From Streptomyces diastatochromogenes (GTDB lineage Bacteria; Actinomycetota; Actinomycetes; Streptomycetales; Streptomycetaceae): DNA of 64,000 bases. The stretch is from contig NZ_MCGQ01000049.1 in NCBI RefSeq assembly GCF_002242805.1, forward strand, positions 62,001-126,000, given 5' to 3'. Under the pieces are notes generated by a model. It made no database searches, was not told where the DNA came from, and was given only the letters and a program-made list of their open reading frames with translations. Below are positions 40,091-49,040 of the stretch, piece by piece; the first letter of the stretch is position 1, and each line of letters starts with the position of its first letter. Made by a program: the position numbers and the translations under genes.

Positions 40091-40663
40091 ATGACCAGAC
40101 ACACGGGCGCGCGGATGCGGCGTCCCGCACGTACGGTGGAGGGCCTGTTGGCTGCTTTGCTGCCGGTCGCGGTCGCGGTGGGGGTGTATGCGTTCGGTCG
40201 CACGCACACACCCGACTACACCAGCGGCCTGTTCGGGCGGCACGGCGTCGGCGTCAACGATCTCAAGGCGCTCCTTGGTAGCGCTCTCATGGCACTCGCG
40301 GTCGTCCAACTGCTGCTCGGGCTGTGGATGTACCGGCGCCTACCGGGAGCGGGGGTTGCGCCGCACCGGGTGCACCCCACACACCGGCTCATTGGCCTCC
40401 TTGCCTTTCTGCTCTCGCTGCCCATCGCATACCACTGCATCACCGCCTACGGAGTTCAGATCACGAGCAGTCGAGTGGCGGTGCACTCCATTACGGGCTG
40501 CGTCCTGTACGGCGCGTTCGTCGCCAAGGTACTGGTGGTACACAGCCGCCGACTGCCCGGTTGGGCGCTTCCGGCCGCCGGCGGCGCCCTGGTCACCGCC
40601 ATCGCACTGATGTGGTACACAGCCGCCTTGTGGTTCTTCGCCGGCTCCGCCCCCGGCTTCTGA
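40091..40663 (+). CDS. DUF6529 membrane protein (cytochrome b561-like)
   Basis: A 190-aa protein with five hydrophobic segments: LLAALLPVAVAVGVYAFG, LGSALMALAVVQLLLGLWMY, LIGLLAFLLSLPIAYHCITA, ITGCVLYGAFVAKVLVVHSR and LVTAIALMWYTAALWFFAG. Conserved histidines on successive helices (HPTHRLIG, AYHCI, VHSITG, VVHSRR) are placed to bind haem as in b561/ferric-reductase-like proteins. It follows the haloperoxidase and might supply or consume electrons, an inference from context only. Confidence 0.8.
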   Translation: MTRHTGARMRRPARTVEGLLAALLPVAVAVGVYAFGRTHTPDYTSGLFGRHGVGVNDLKALLGSALMALAVVQLLLGLWMYRRLPGAGVAPHRVHPTHRLIGLLAFLLSLPIAYHCITAYGVQITSSRVAVHSITGCVLYGAFVAKVLVVHSRRLPGWALPAAGGALVTAIALMWYTAALWFFAGSAPGF

Positions 40664-40735
40664 TGGTGCTGTCACCGAGGCCCGCCATGGCTGCACGGCA
40701 GCCCTGTTGCAGATCGGACATCGCGTTGCTCCGTG

Positions 40736-41288
40736 CCAACGCCTCTCTCGGTCGTGCAGGCCGCGCCGACCTGCTGGACTTGGACGACTGTGCCGTGGAC
40801 GGCTCGCACATCCGGGCCCTCAAAGGGGGGACCACGTCGGTCCCTCACCGGTCGATCGGGCGCGCCCCGGCTCCAAGCACCACCTCATCGTCGACCGGCA
40901 CGGAACCCCGCTCGCCGTCACGCTCACCGGCGGCAACCGGCACGACGTCACCCAGCTTCTGCCCCTGCTGAACGCGGTTCCCCCGATCCGGGGCCTGCGG
41001 GGACGCCCCCGGCGCAAGCCCCGGTGTACGCCGACCGGGGCTACGACTTCGACAAGTACCGCCGCCTGCTGTGGAAACGCGGCATCAAACCCGTGATCGC
41101 CCGACACGGTGCCGCCCACGGCTCCGGACTGGGCAAGTTCCGCTGGGTAGTCGAGCGCGCCTTCGCCTGGCTTCACCAGTTCAAACGACTCCGCATCCGC
41201 TACGAAAGACGAGCTGACCTCCATCAGGGCCTGCTCGAACTGGCCTGCAGCCTCATATGCCTCCGCCGCCTGCGGACCTCGTTGTGCA
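40736..41288 (+). pseudogene. IS5-family transposase remnant with two frameshifts
   Basis: Three consecutive frames carry parts of one DDE transposase: ADLLDLDDCAVDGSHIRALK (first Asp), then KHHLIVDRHGTPLAVTLTGG and NRHDVTQLLPLL, then PVYADRGYDFDKYRRLLWKR and the Glu region KFRWVVERAFAWLHQFKRLR. The N-terminal helix-turn-helix is missing. No terminal inverted repeats or target duplication were found. Clearly inactive. Confidence 0.8.
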
Positions 41289-41296
41289 ACGATCAG

Positions 41297-41710
41297 TCAG
41301 TCGCCCAGGACCCGCTCCCACAGCAGCCCGTCCCGCCAGCTCCCGTCGAGAAAGATCGAGGAGTGCGCGACGCCGTACGGACTGAACCCGTTGCGGCGCA
41401 GCACCCGCTGCGACGGCAGATTCTCCAGATGGGTGGACGCCTCGGCGCGGTGCAACCCGAGTTCGTCCGTCATCACCCGGAGCACAAGCCCGACGGCGCG
41501 CCCGGCGTGCCCTTGATCCTGGGCGAAGCTGGCGATCCAGTATCCGGCCAGCAGTCTGTCGATCCGCTCCGCCTGGCCCTCCGGGGTGAAGAAGTCGGCC
41601 GGCTGGGCCGGTTCTCACGGCCGGAAGGCCTCGAAGTCCCGCACCCGATGCGCGGCTATCGGGGCGGCGTCGGCGGGCTCGATCAGGCGGATCCTGGTGC
41701 TGCTGCGCAT
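41297..41710 (-). pseudogene. GNAT N-acetyltransferase, nonsense mutation plus internal deletion
   Basis: The frame from ATG at 41710 reads RIRLIEPADAAPIAAHRVRD, FEAFRP, then TGA (41615-41617) where relatives have Trp before EPAQPADFFTPEGQAERID. After DRLLAG it jumps at about 41540 to YWIASFAQDQGHAGRAVGLV, so the strands between are deleted (about 30 residues by comparison with family architecture). The C-terminal half, with the acetyl-CoA loop QGHAGRAV and LENLPSQRVLRRNGF, is intact to the stop at 41297. RimJ/RimL-type acetyltransferase, now dead. Confidence 0.8.
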
Positions 41711-41973
41711 GGGCTGATCCTCGTCGCGGTGCATCGGATGAGACCGGCCAGCCTATGCGAGCCGCAAGAGCCGACACTTCTGGCCAAGTGCTTCATTCTG
41801 AAACGATCAGTTAGAGCCTGTCGGGCGGCCAGCTGATTACGCCGAGCATGGGCCGCTGACGGCCTCGGAGTTGTCGCACTGGCACACACCACGTGATCGG
41901 GACCGTCGCCGTGTCTGGAGGGCAGATCGCAACCGTCACGCGTCTCGCATGCCCCAGGCACCCCGACACGCTT

Positions 41974-42756
41974 TCAGAGGAAGACGCGCGCCACCTCCAG
42001 CCACTTCTGGGCGTCCTCCCCGGTCGCCGTCATGTTGGTCTCGGCCCAGGAGCGACGCCGGGTGACACACAGGCAGAAGTCAACAGCGCCGCCCTGTACC
42101 CGTTGCGCGGCAGCCTCAGGGCCCCACACCCAGGTCCGTCCGTCAGGTGCTGTCAGCTCGACGCGGAAGAGGTCCGCCGGCTCAGGCAGTCCGACCGCGG
42201 CGAAGGACAGCGCCCGTCCCAACACCCCCAGCGACGCCACGTGCTGCAGTCGATCCGTCGGGCGGTGTGCCACGCCCACAGCATCGAAGACGTCCTGCCC
42301 GTGTGCCCAGGTTTCCATCAGACGAAGGGGCGCCATCAGGGCCGGGGTCACCTCCGACATGTACCAGGGGAATGTGTGGTCCCATGGCGTGTCGCGCAGT
42401 GCCGCCGCCAGTTCCGCTCGACCGGCCCGCCACTCGTCCAGAAGTACCGACCGCGGTTTGGCCGCTCCCGCGGCGGCGGCCTTGTCTGCATACCCGCTGC
42501 CTTCGGCTTCCGCCCGCCCGAGCTCGGCGCCGAACGCGTCCGGAGTGCGTAAGGCGCTGAGTGCGTTCGCGTCCGCCCACGCGAGGTGGGCTATCTGGTG
42601 GGCGACCGTCCAGCCCGGTGCCGGTGTCGGTATGGACCAGTCGTCCACTGCCCTGACCAGGACGTCGAGCTCGTCACCCTCAGCCACCAGCGCGGACAGG
42701 ACACCGGCGTCATCCACATCGGGGACGGCGAGGTTGTAGTTCAACATGTGCGCCAT
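41974..42756 (-). CDS. TIGR03086/mycothiol-dependent maleylpyruvate isomerase-like protein
   Basis: A 260-aa DinB-like four-helix protein. The conserved first metal His lies in TPAPGWTVAHQIAHLAWADA, with the second pair in LMETWAHGQDVFDAVG. A C-terminal MDMPI domain (LFRVELTAPDGRTWVWGPEA, VDFCLCVTRRR) follows. Such enzymes are mycothiol-dependent transferases or isomerases. It appears complete, unlike the neighbouring GNAT gene. The 350 bp upstream to the cyclophilin gene show no gene. Confidence 0.85.
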   Translation of the reverse strand: MAHMLNYNLAVPDVDDAGVLSALVAEGDELDVLVRAVDDWSIPTPAPGWTVAHQIAHLAWADANALSALRTPDAFGAELGRAEAEGSGYADKAAAAGAAKPRSVLLDEWRAGRAELAAALRDTPWDHTFPWYMSEVTPALMAPLRLMETWAHGQDVFDAVGVAHRPTDRLQHVASLGVLGRALSFAAVGLPEPADLFRVELTAPDGRTWVWGPEAAAQRVQGGAVDFCLCVTRRRSWAETNMTATGEDAQKWLEVARVFL

Positions 42757-43106
42757 GGTGCCACTCCTTCCTGACCGTCGGCGGAGAGGAAGTGTGCGGG
42801 CGGACTCCGGTGTCGCCGGAGTCTGCCCGTAGTGGGGCTCGTGGCACCACGGGACCACCGTGCTTCCTCGACGGGGGCGCAGAGCGTGTCGGGCTGGCTG
42901 GTCATGCGAGACACCTGACGGGCCGCGGCCGGCGGGCCGGTTAGAGGACCGCCCGTCGTGCTGTCCGTGTCCTGCCACCCGGTTGCCGTGGCGCCCGCCC
43001 GCCCAAGTTGACGGTGCATGGTCAGGGGTTTCACCCGGACGACGGAGCGGGCAGGATGAGGCGGCCATGACATACCCATAGGTGCTGACCCGAAGGGAAC
43101 CGTCTC

Positions 43107-43769
43107 GTGTTCCGTAAGCCAAGCGCCCTGCTCGCCGCCTCCGCCCTGCTCCTCCTCGGCACTGCGACGCAGGCCGCGGCCGACACCTCGCCCCCTGCCG
43201 CGCCGTCGGCCGCCTGCACCTACACGCCGGCCGTTCCCGCAGACAACTTCAAGGGGATACCGGTCTTCGACCCGGTGAAGGCTGCCAAGCCGTACAGCGC
43301 GACGCTGCGTACCGGCCAGGGCGCGATCACCTTCAGGGCGCTGACCGACAAGGCTCCCTGCACCACGTACTCCTTCAAGTTCCTCGCCCAGCGCGACTAC
43401 TTCGACCGCTCGCACTGCCACCGGCTCACCACCGCGCGCATCTACGTGCTCCAGTGCGGCGACCCGACCGGCACCGGGAGCGGCGGACCCGGTTACTCCT
43501 TCCCCGACGAGAACTTGACCGGGGCGACCTACCCTGCCGGGACGGTGGCGATGGCCAACGCTGGGCCCAACACCAACGGAAGCCAGTTCTTCTTCGTCTG
43601 GAAGGACACCAAACTCTCACCCGCCTACACGCCGTTCGGCAAAGTGACCGCGGGCCTCGACGTGCTCCAGAAGATCGCGGTGGGCGGCGAGGACGACCAG
43701 AACGGGCCGGGAGACGGCTTTCCGACGCTGCCGGTGAACATCAAGCGCGTACAAATCAAGAGCAGGTAG
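43107..43769 (+). CDS. Secreted cyclophilin-type peptidyl-prolyl isomerase
   Basis: A 220-aa protein with a signal peptide (RKPSALLAASALLLLGTATQ, cut near AAADTS). The cyclophilin core has FKFLAQRDYFDRSHCHRLTT, GTGSGGPGYSFPDENL, GTVAMANAGPNTNGSQFFF and PAYTPFGKVTAGLDVLQKI. The catalytic Arg region (FHRV) is diverged to CHRL, and cysteines near it may form a disulfide. It would assist folding of exported proteins. GTG start with AAGGGA upstream. Confidence 0.9.
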   Translation: MFRKPSALLAASALLLLGTATQAAADTSPPAAPSAACTYTPAVPADNFKGIPVFDPVKAAKPYSATLRTGQGAITFRALTDKAPCTTYSFKFLAQRDYFDRSHCHRLTTARIYVLQCGDPTGTGSGGPGYSFPDENLTGATYPAGTVAMANAGPNTNGSQFFFVWKDTKLSPAYTPFGKVTAGLDVLQKIAVGGEDDQNGPGDGFPTLPVNIKRVQIKSR

Positions 43770-44158
43770 TACGGTCCGGCGCCGGCCCGGTCCTTGCCGG
43801 AAAATTCGTCCGTCCCGGTCATGGTTGGCGTCGTACGAGTTGGCCGACGAGATCCCCCAGCGGGGAAGAAATGAACAGCAACCAGCGGCGTGAAACAGGC
43901 TGTCTCAGCCCGGACGTGACCGCCTCAAAGGGCCTGCTCACGTCCGGCGCTGCCGGCTCGTGTACCGCTCCCGACGGTGATGGGGAACGGTCGCCCGCGC
44001 ATCGGGACGTTGACTACAGTCTGTGAGACCTGCTGGTCGTCGCATCTCCTCCCTGATGATGCGTAGAGCCCTCGAATGTTGCCCCAGCCAGCACGCTTGA
44101 GTTCCCGTGCTGGTTCGGTGCTGACTTTGAGGCCGCCGCGGCGGCAAAACCGCAGGTC
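43770..44158. other. Intergenic DNA, 389 bp
   Basis: No convincing gene; a 51-aa frame at 43871-44026 has an ATG but no family resemblance. The second copy of the 24-bp repeat lies at 44105-44128, followed by CCTAGTCCCGA, which recurs near 56348. Confidence 0.4.
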
Positions 44159-44272
44159 CTAGTCCCGATTGAATGAGTTGTCGTACCACTCGATGGTGGT
44201 GCCGATGAGACTGGCGGCGACGATGCGGGGGAGGTTGGCGGGGGGTGGGGGAGCGGTTGCTGCGGAGGCCAT
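44159..44272 (-). pseudogene. Truncated 5' end of a second MHS-family MFS gene
   Basis: A start codon at 44272 opens MASAATAPPPPANLPRIVAA, then SLIGTTIEWYD, after which NSFNRD and a stop replace the rest of the transporter. It parallels the intact gene at 32411-33787 from its first codon. The break falls at the end of the 55-bp repeat, as an integration junction would produce. Confidence 0.75.
44180..44234 (-). repeat. att-like 55-bp direct repeat, copy 2
   Basis: 54 of 55 positions match copy 1. Its left flank (CCTAGTCCCGA, then ATGAGTT) is shared with copy 3 but not with copy 1. Confidence 0.85.
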
Positions 44273-44471
44273 GTGCGCCAGGCAGGCGCCGCTCGTGGGT
44301 GCGGTGCACGTTCGTCCAAAGAGACGCGCCAGCCTTGTGACCTGCGGCGATGGGTGGCTGCGAGTCACTGACCTGGGCGAATTGCCTTTCGGCTGGCGCA
44401 CGCTCGTACCCGTTGATGCGGCCGGAAGTCCCAGAAAAGTCCGGGGTGAACGACACGTTCGAAAGCTCCCC

Positions 44472-44583
44472 TTGGGCTCGGCTCCGCGATCCGCCATGCC
44501 CACCGACTCGTCCGATCCGACGGGCTCGACCTGGCCAACTCCTCCGTCGCGACCGCGATCGGTGTGAGCTGCCGTGTCTGCGG
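44472..44583 (+). pseudogene. 3' fragment of an XRE/DUF2083 (RamB/Rsc-type) regulator
   Basis: The frame reads LGLGSAIRHAHRLVRSDGLD, LANSSVATAIGVSCRVCG, matching the last 40 or so residues of DUF2083-containing XRE regulators of short-chain fatty-acid metabolism up to the CRVCxxxxCPQR motif, where it stops matching. No start, no helix-turn-helix. It abuts the PNPOx fragment on the other strand. Confidence 0.6.
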
Positions 44584-44671
44584 ATGCCTCGCCTTCCTGG
44601 GTGCGGATGATCATGTCGCTGTCGTCCAGGACGTGGTTGACCGGGCGGACAGTCGGCAGGGCCTGGCGGGT
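44583..44671 (-). pseudogene. Pyridoxamine-5'-phosphate-oxidase-like fragment
   Basis: LTRQALPTVRPVNHVLDDSD followed by MIIRTQEGEAS is the first beta-hairpin of split-barrel FMN-binding proteins of the PNPOx superfamily. Only about 28 residues remain, joined directly to Tn3 transposase sequence. Confidence 0.6.
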
Positions 44672-44912
44672 GAGCTTGAGCGGGGACAGTCGGGCCACGT
44701 CCTCGGCGCTGATCTTGTGCCCCTCCGTGGCCCTCCCGGCCGAACATCCGCAGCAGGTCGTAGGCGCGGACCTGGTTGGTGACCAGGGAGCCGGCCACCC
44801 GCAGCATGTCCGGCCAGGCGGTGAGCACCTGCTTGACGTTCACCTTGTTGCGGGCCAGCGCCTTCCGGCTCGCCGGGTTTCCTCGCGTCATCGGCTCCTT
44901 CTGGTCGGTCAA
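44672..44912 (-). pseudogene. Tn3-family transposase fragment
   Basis: Starting at 44912, ALARNKVNVKQVLTAWPDML, RVAGSLVTNQVRAYDLLRMF and GREG belong to the C-terminal third of Tn3 transposases. A deletion and frameshift then bring in GHKISAEDVARLSPLK, which in intact proteins is near the C-terminus. No 38-bp terminal repeats were found. The 283 bp between this and the polyketide synthase gene show nothing recognisable. Confidence 0.7.
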
Positions 44913-45195
44913 CGACCGCAGCGACCAGGTCTCCTGCCTGACGGTAAGTCAGGTAGGACCGGCGGAACGCTCTGACGGCGCCTGTTTCAGCGGTGTGTGC
45001 CGCGTCACGTAATCCAAGGGTCGCCGAAGTTGTCTGCATCACAGCGGAAATGTCCATTTAGCGTCCATGCTCAAAACGGATACGGGTTCCCGAAGTGGGG
45101 CCTATTGGCAACCTCTTGGGCGCGAAGTTTCAAAGTGACCCATGACACAGCACTCGCGACATTCCCGCTTGTTCCCCCCGGAAAGGTGCCCCATT

Positions 45196-46380
45196 ATGGC
45201 CGCTTACCTCTGTCCTCCTGCCGTGATTCACGGCGAGCACGCCGTGGAGACCAGTCAGATCGTTGCGGAGGTGCGCAACCGGCATCCGCACGCGGCGTGG
45301 GCGCCGCGGATCGACGGCATCGCGGCCAGCACGGGCATCGAGACCCGCGGGTGGATGCTGCCGCTGGAGACCGCCGTCGCGCCCGGTAACGGCGGTGGCC
45401 TGGGGGCTGTCGGCCTCGGGTCGGCCCAAGAGGCGTTGGCACACGATGGGTTCACCCAGCAGGACGTGGACCGCGTGATCGCCGCACTTGACGCGATACC
45501 CACGCCACAGACTGTCCAGGAGCGCACCGCGCCGGCCTGGGAGGCCGTGCAGTCCTACGGGGAGCGTGCGGCGCGCGGGGCCCTGCAGATCGCCGGGCTG
45601 GACGCCGCGGACATCGACTGCCTGATCACCAGTCACTCCACCACCCCGGCGCTGCCGGGTCTGGACATCGCCCTGGCCAACAAGCTTTCGCTCCGCAACG
45701 ACGTGATGCTGTTGCCGGCCACGCAGTGGGCCTGTATCGCGGGGACCCGCTCCCTGGCACTGGCGGCGGACCTCGTAGCCGCGGACCCCGACCGGGTGGT
45801 CCTGGTCGTGATCGCGGAGGCGTTGAGCACGACCTACCAGCCCGCGGACGACACCCTCGAGTCCCTGATCGTCCGGTTGCTGTTCGCGGACACCGCGGTC
45901 GCCGCGGTGGTCACGGGTCGCCCGAGGCGCGAGTCGGTGCTGCGGCTGGACGCAGCCTGGCACCACACCCTGCCCGGCACCCAAGACCTGCACCGCCTGG
46001 AGACGCGGTCGGACGGCACCCACTTCGTGATGGACCGGCGCGGGCCGCGCGCCGTACAGGAGACGGTCACCGCGATGTGGGAGTGGCTGCGTGTCCGTTA
46101 CCAGGACCACCCCGACTCCTGGCACCCCGACGTGCTGCTCGCGCACCCTGGCGGGACCCGGGTGCTCGAGTACATGGAGCAGACGATGCCCGACGCGTGG
46201 CCGGCGGGGCTGCTGGACTACAGCCGGGACAGCTACACCAGCGGCAACCGCGGAGGCGCCGCCGTGTTCGACATCATGCGGCGGGCGCACGACGCCGGGC
46301 AGAAGCCAGGCAGTCGCGCCGTGCTGTACGCGGCGGCACCGGGCCTCACCGCCACCGCCCTGGAAGGGGAGTGGCTGTAG
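45196..46380 (+). CDS. Divergent type III polyketide synthase
   Basis: A 394-aa thiolase-fold synthase. The catalytic triad is Cys180 in LPATQWACIAGTRSLALAAD, His317 in LAHPGGTR and Asn351 in SYTSGNRGGAAVFD. It would condense malonyl-CoA extenders onto an acyl starter. Differences from RppA/chalcone synthase: the gatekeeper segment NGLFGDG is RLLFADT, and the C-terminal GFGPGLT loop is AAAPGLT. ATG at 45196 after GGAAAGG. It stands alone, with no tailoring oxidases or methyltransferase beside it. Confidence 0.85.
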   Translation: MAAYLCPPAVIHGEHAVETSQIVAEVRNRHPHAAWAPRIDGIAASTGIETRGWMLPLETAVAPGNGGGLGAVGLGSAQEALAHDGFTQQDVDRVIAALDAIPTPQTVQERTAPAWEAVQSYGERAARGALQIAGLDAADIDCLITSHSTTPALPGLDIALANKLSLRNDVMLLPATQWACIAGTRSLALAADLVAADPDRVVLVVIAEALSTTYQPADDTLESLIVRLLFADTAVAAVVTGRPRRESVLRLDAAWHHTLPGTQDLHRLETRSDGTHFVMDRRGPRAVQETVTAMWEWLRVRYQDHPDSWHPDVLLAHPGGTRVLEYMEQTMPDAWPAGLLDYSRDSYTSGNRGGAAVFDIMRRAHDAGQKPGSRAVLYAAAPGLTATALEGEWL

Positions 46381-46546
46381 CGCGTGCCCGCGCCACGCGG
46401 ACCAGTAAACGGGCCGTCCGCATCACCGGTCATGCCACCGGTACCGCTGAGGGCACCGTCCGTACCGTCGGTGGCGTCGGGTGACGGGTACGCCGCCCGT
46501 AGCCTCGTCGCCCGCACGCCGGCCGCGCCCTCGCCCCTGAGCCGCG

Positions 46547-48709
46547 TCACCTCGCGACTTCCGCCCAGACCACCTTGCCGGTGTCCGTCCACCGCACCCC
46601 CCACCGGGTGGTGAGCCTGTGCACGATGTGCAGGCCACGACCGCCGTCGTCGAGGAGGCCGCCCCGGCTCAGACGTGGCCTGCCGTTGCCGGTGTCGCCC
46701 ACCTCGCACAGCAGGCCGTGACCGGCCCTGATCAGCCGTACCGTGATGGGACCGGTGGCGAAGCGCACCGCGTTGGTGACCAGCTCGCTGATCAGCAGCA
46801 GGGCGTTGTCCCGGGTGTCGTCCCTGGTACGCCATTGCCGCAGCAGCGCGGAGACCTGCGCGCGGGCACGGGCGGGGGCGTCGTCGCGGGCGGGCAGCCG
46901 CCAGGTCGCGGTGTCTCCCTTGCGGTAGCCGATCATGCGCGCGATCAGCAGGGTCACGTCGTCGCGCTGGTGCACGGGTGCCAGCGCGGAGACGACGTGC
47001 CGTGCGGCCTGCTGCAGGGCGTCCCAGGGGTGCACCGTGGACACGGCGTCCGCCAGCCTGCTGATGCCCTCGTCGATCGACACGGCCGGATCCTCCACCA
47101 GGCCGTCGGTGTAGAGGGCGAGCAGGGAGCCCGGGGGTGCGGCGAACGTGTGCACGTGGAACGGCTCCCGCAGCGCGAACTCGGTGCCCAGGCCGGGATG
47201 GGGGTGGACCGCGAGCGGGCCCGCGTGCCCGTCCGGGGACACCAGGACCGGGGGGAGGTGTCCGGCGCTGGACAGCGCCACGTGGTGGCTGACCGGGTCG
47301 TAGAGGGCGATGCAGCAGGTCGACCCGAGGGCGCTGTAGCCGGCTGCCAGCCCGGACTCCGCGTCGTCCAGCAGCGCCACGGTCTCGTCCAGGTGCTCCA
47401 GCACTTCGTCGGGCGCCAGCCCCGCGGACAGCAGCGCGCGGGCCTCCATGCTCAGCTGGCCCATGGTTGCCGCAGCTCCCAGGCCGTGCCCGACGACGTC
47501 ACCGACCACCAGTGCGGTACGGCCGTCCGGCAGCGGAAAGCTGTTGACCCAGTCGCCGCCGACGCCCGCGCTGTCGGGGGTGGCGGGCTGGTAGACGCTG
47601 GCGATCTCGATGGTGTCGCCGCCGGTCCGGGGCAGCAGCCGGCGTTGCAACGCCAGCACCTGCTTGTGCTCGCGCTGGTGCTGACGGGCCAGGTCGACGT
47701 GATGGACGGTCCTGGCCACCAGTTCCTGCAGGTCGAACAGCTCGCTGTCGCGGAAGGGGGAGTCCGCCCGCCGCCAGACCTCCGCCACGCCCAGTACGAC
47801 AGGCGGCGCGCCGTCCAGGACCAGCGGTATGCATGCCACACCCGCCGACCGGCCACCGGGCACCAGGGCGCGCAGCACTCGCGGACTGCCGAGTACCCGC
47901 TCGACCGCCTCCCGGTCGGGTATGACGATGGCCTGCGGGGCATCATCCCGCCGTACCGCTTGTGCCAGCAGGCGACTCGCGTCGCTGGGAAGATCGTCGC
48001 CCGGAGTCACGTAGCCCTCGGGCCACGCCCGGTCCGGCACCAGAGCCGCCCGCCGTAGCCGGATGCGCCCCTGCGCCTGCTCGGTGACTCCCTCGCCTGT
48101 CCACACGGCGAAGTCGAGGTCGACGGCGGCCACGTCTCCCCAGGCCAGCAGGGACTCCGCCAGCGACTGCGCGGTCTCGCCGATGTCCAGCGAGGTGCCG
48201 ATCGCGGTCTCGGCGGCGTACAGATGCAGCCTCCTGGCCATGGCGATCACGGAGACGGTCAGGCCCTCCTGAGGCACCGCGGCGGGCAGGATGCTCAGCG
48301 AGACCACCAGCTCCGACCCGTCGCCGCGATGCAGGCGCTGTATCCGGGCCACGTGCGCTTCACCGGTTTCCAGGACCTGCCGCAACCGCCGTGAGACCGT
48401 CGGTACGTCCCCGGGAGGCAGGAGATCGACGAAAGGGCTTCCGACTACGGCGTCCAGACCCGCGAATACGGGGGCATCCAGATTGCAGCGGCTGATTCTC
48501 AGATCCCTGTCCAGGTTGACCACGCCGAGAATCTGATCCTGACGGCTGGCTGCCGCGTTGTCGGATACGCGTCGGCTGGTGGTGCGGTCCCCCTGCGCGT
48601 CGGCAGGACCGGCGGCCGCTGCCGCTCCGCCGCTCGGGATATAGCGCCCCAGGGCGCTGCTGACCAGGTCGAACGGCGAAGAAGACGAAGGGGACGGTGT
48701 GGAGTGCAT
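46547..48709 (-). CDS. PAS-GAF-SpoIIE phosphatase-HATPase regulator
   Basis: A 720-aa multidomain protein. PAS domain at about residues 55-170 (ILGVVNLDRDLRISRCNLDA), a GAF-like domain at 170-340, PP2C/SpoIIE phosphatase at 345-570 (GVGGDWVNSFPLPDGRTALV, VGDVVGHGLGAAATMGQLSM, LYTDGLVED, DDVTLLI) and a C-terminal RsbW-like ATPase (LLLISELVTNAVRFATGPIT, GRGLHIV). It can both dephosphorylate anti-anti-sigma factors and act as an anti-sigma kinase. Convergent with the polyketide synthase gene. The 445 bp upstream are non-coding. Confidence 0.9.
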   Translation of the reverse strand: MHSTPSPSSSSPFDLVSSALGRYIPSGGAAAAAGPADAQGDRTTSRRVSDNAAASRQDQILGVVNLDRDLRISRCNLDAPVFAGLDAVVGSPFVDLLPPGDVPTVSRRLRQVLETGEAHVARIQRLHRGDGSELVVSLSILPAAVPQEGLTVSVIAMARRLHLYAAETAIGTSLDIGETAQSLAESLLAWGDVAAVDLDFAVWTGEGVTEQAQGRIRLRRAALVPDRAWPEGYVTPGDDLPSDASRLLAQAVRRDDAPQAIVIPDREAVERVLGSPRVLRALVPGGRSAGVACIPLVLDGAPPVVLGVAEVWRRADSPFRDSELFDLQELVARTVHHVDLARQHQREHKQVLALQRRLLPRTGGDTIEIASVYQPATPDSAGVGGDWVNSFPLPDGRTALVVGDVVGHGLGAAATMGQLSMEARALLSAGLAPDEVLEHLDETVALLDDAESGLAAGYSALGSTCCIALYDPVSHHVALSSAGHLPPVLVSPDGHAGPLAVHPHPGLGTEFALREPFHVHTFAAPPGSLLALYTDGLVEDPAVSIDEGISRLADAVSTVHPWDALQQAARHVVSALAPVHQRDDVTLLIARMIGYRKGDTATWRLPARDDAPARARAQVSALLRQWRTRDDTRDNALLLISELVTNAVRFATGPITVRLIRAGHGLLCEVGDTGNGRPRLSRGGLLDDGGRGLHIVHRLTTRWGVRWTDTGKVVWAEVAR

Positions 48710-49040
48710 GCGGCTCTCTCAGCAATCCCCGGCGCAGCGCCGGGGCCGTACTCGGACCCGTCCGACGGGGCCCCGAGATCCCCGACGGCACACCTCATTG
48801 AATAACACCGGGAGTCGCTTCGCCCACATCAGCGGATCACGTGGTGAACGCGGACAGTAAGGCATGCCGCGGTCGGCGAGGCCTTGCACACTTTGGCGGG
48901 CGATCGGTGTCATGACGTGCTGATCTACACCGACGCAGCCCCCGCGCCGCAGCACGAAAGCCCAGCCAAGGCGGAACGGTGCGGACGATCACGGCCTCCC
49001 CCACCCTCGGCTGAGCCGGCCACGTCGCTCCGGGTGGACC

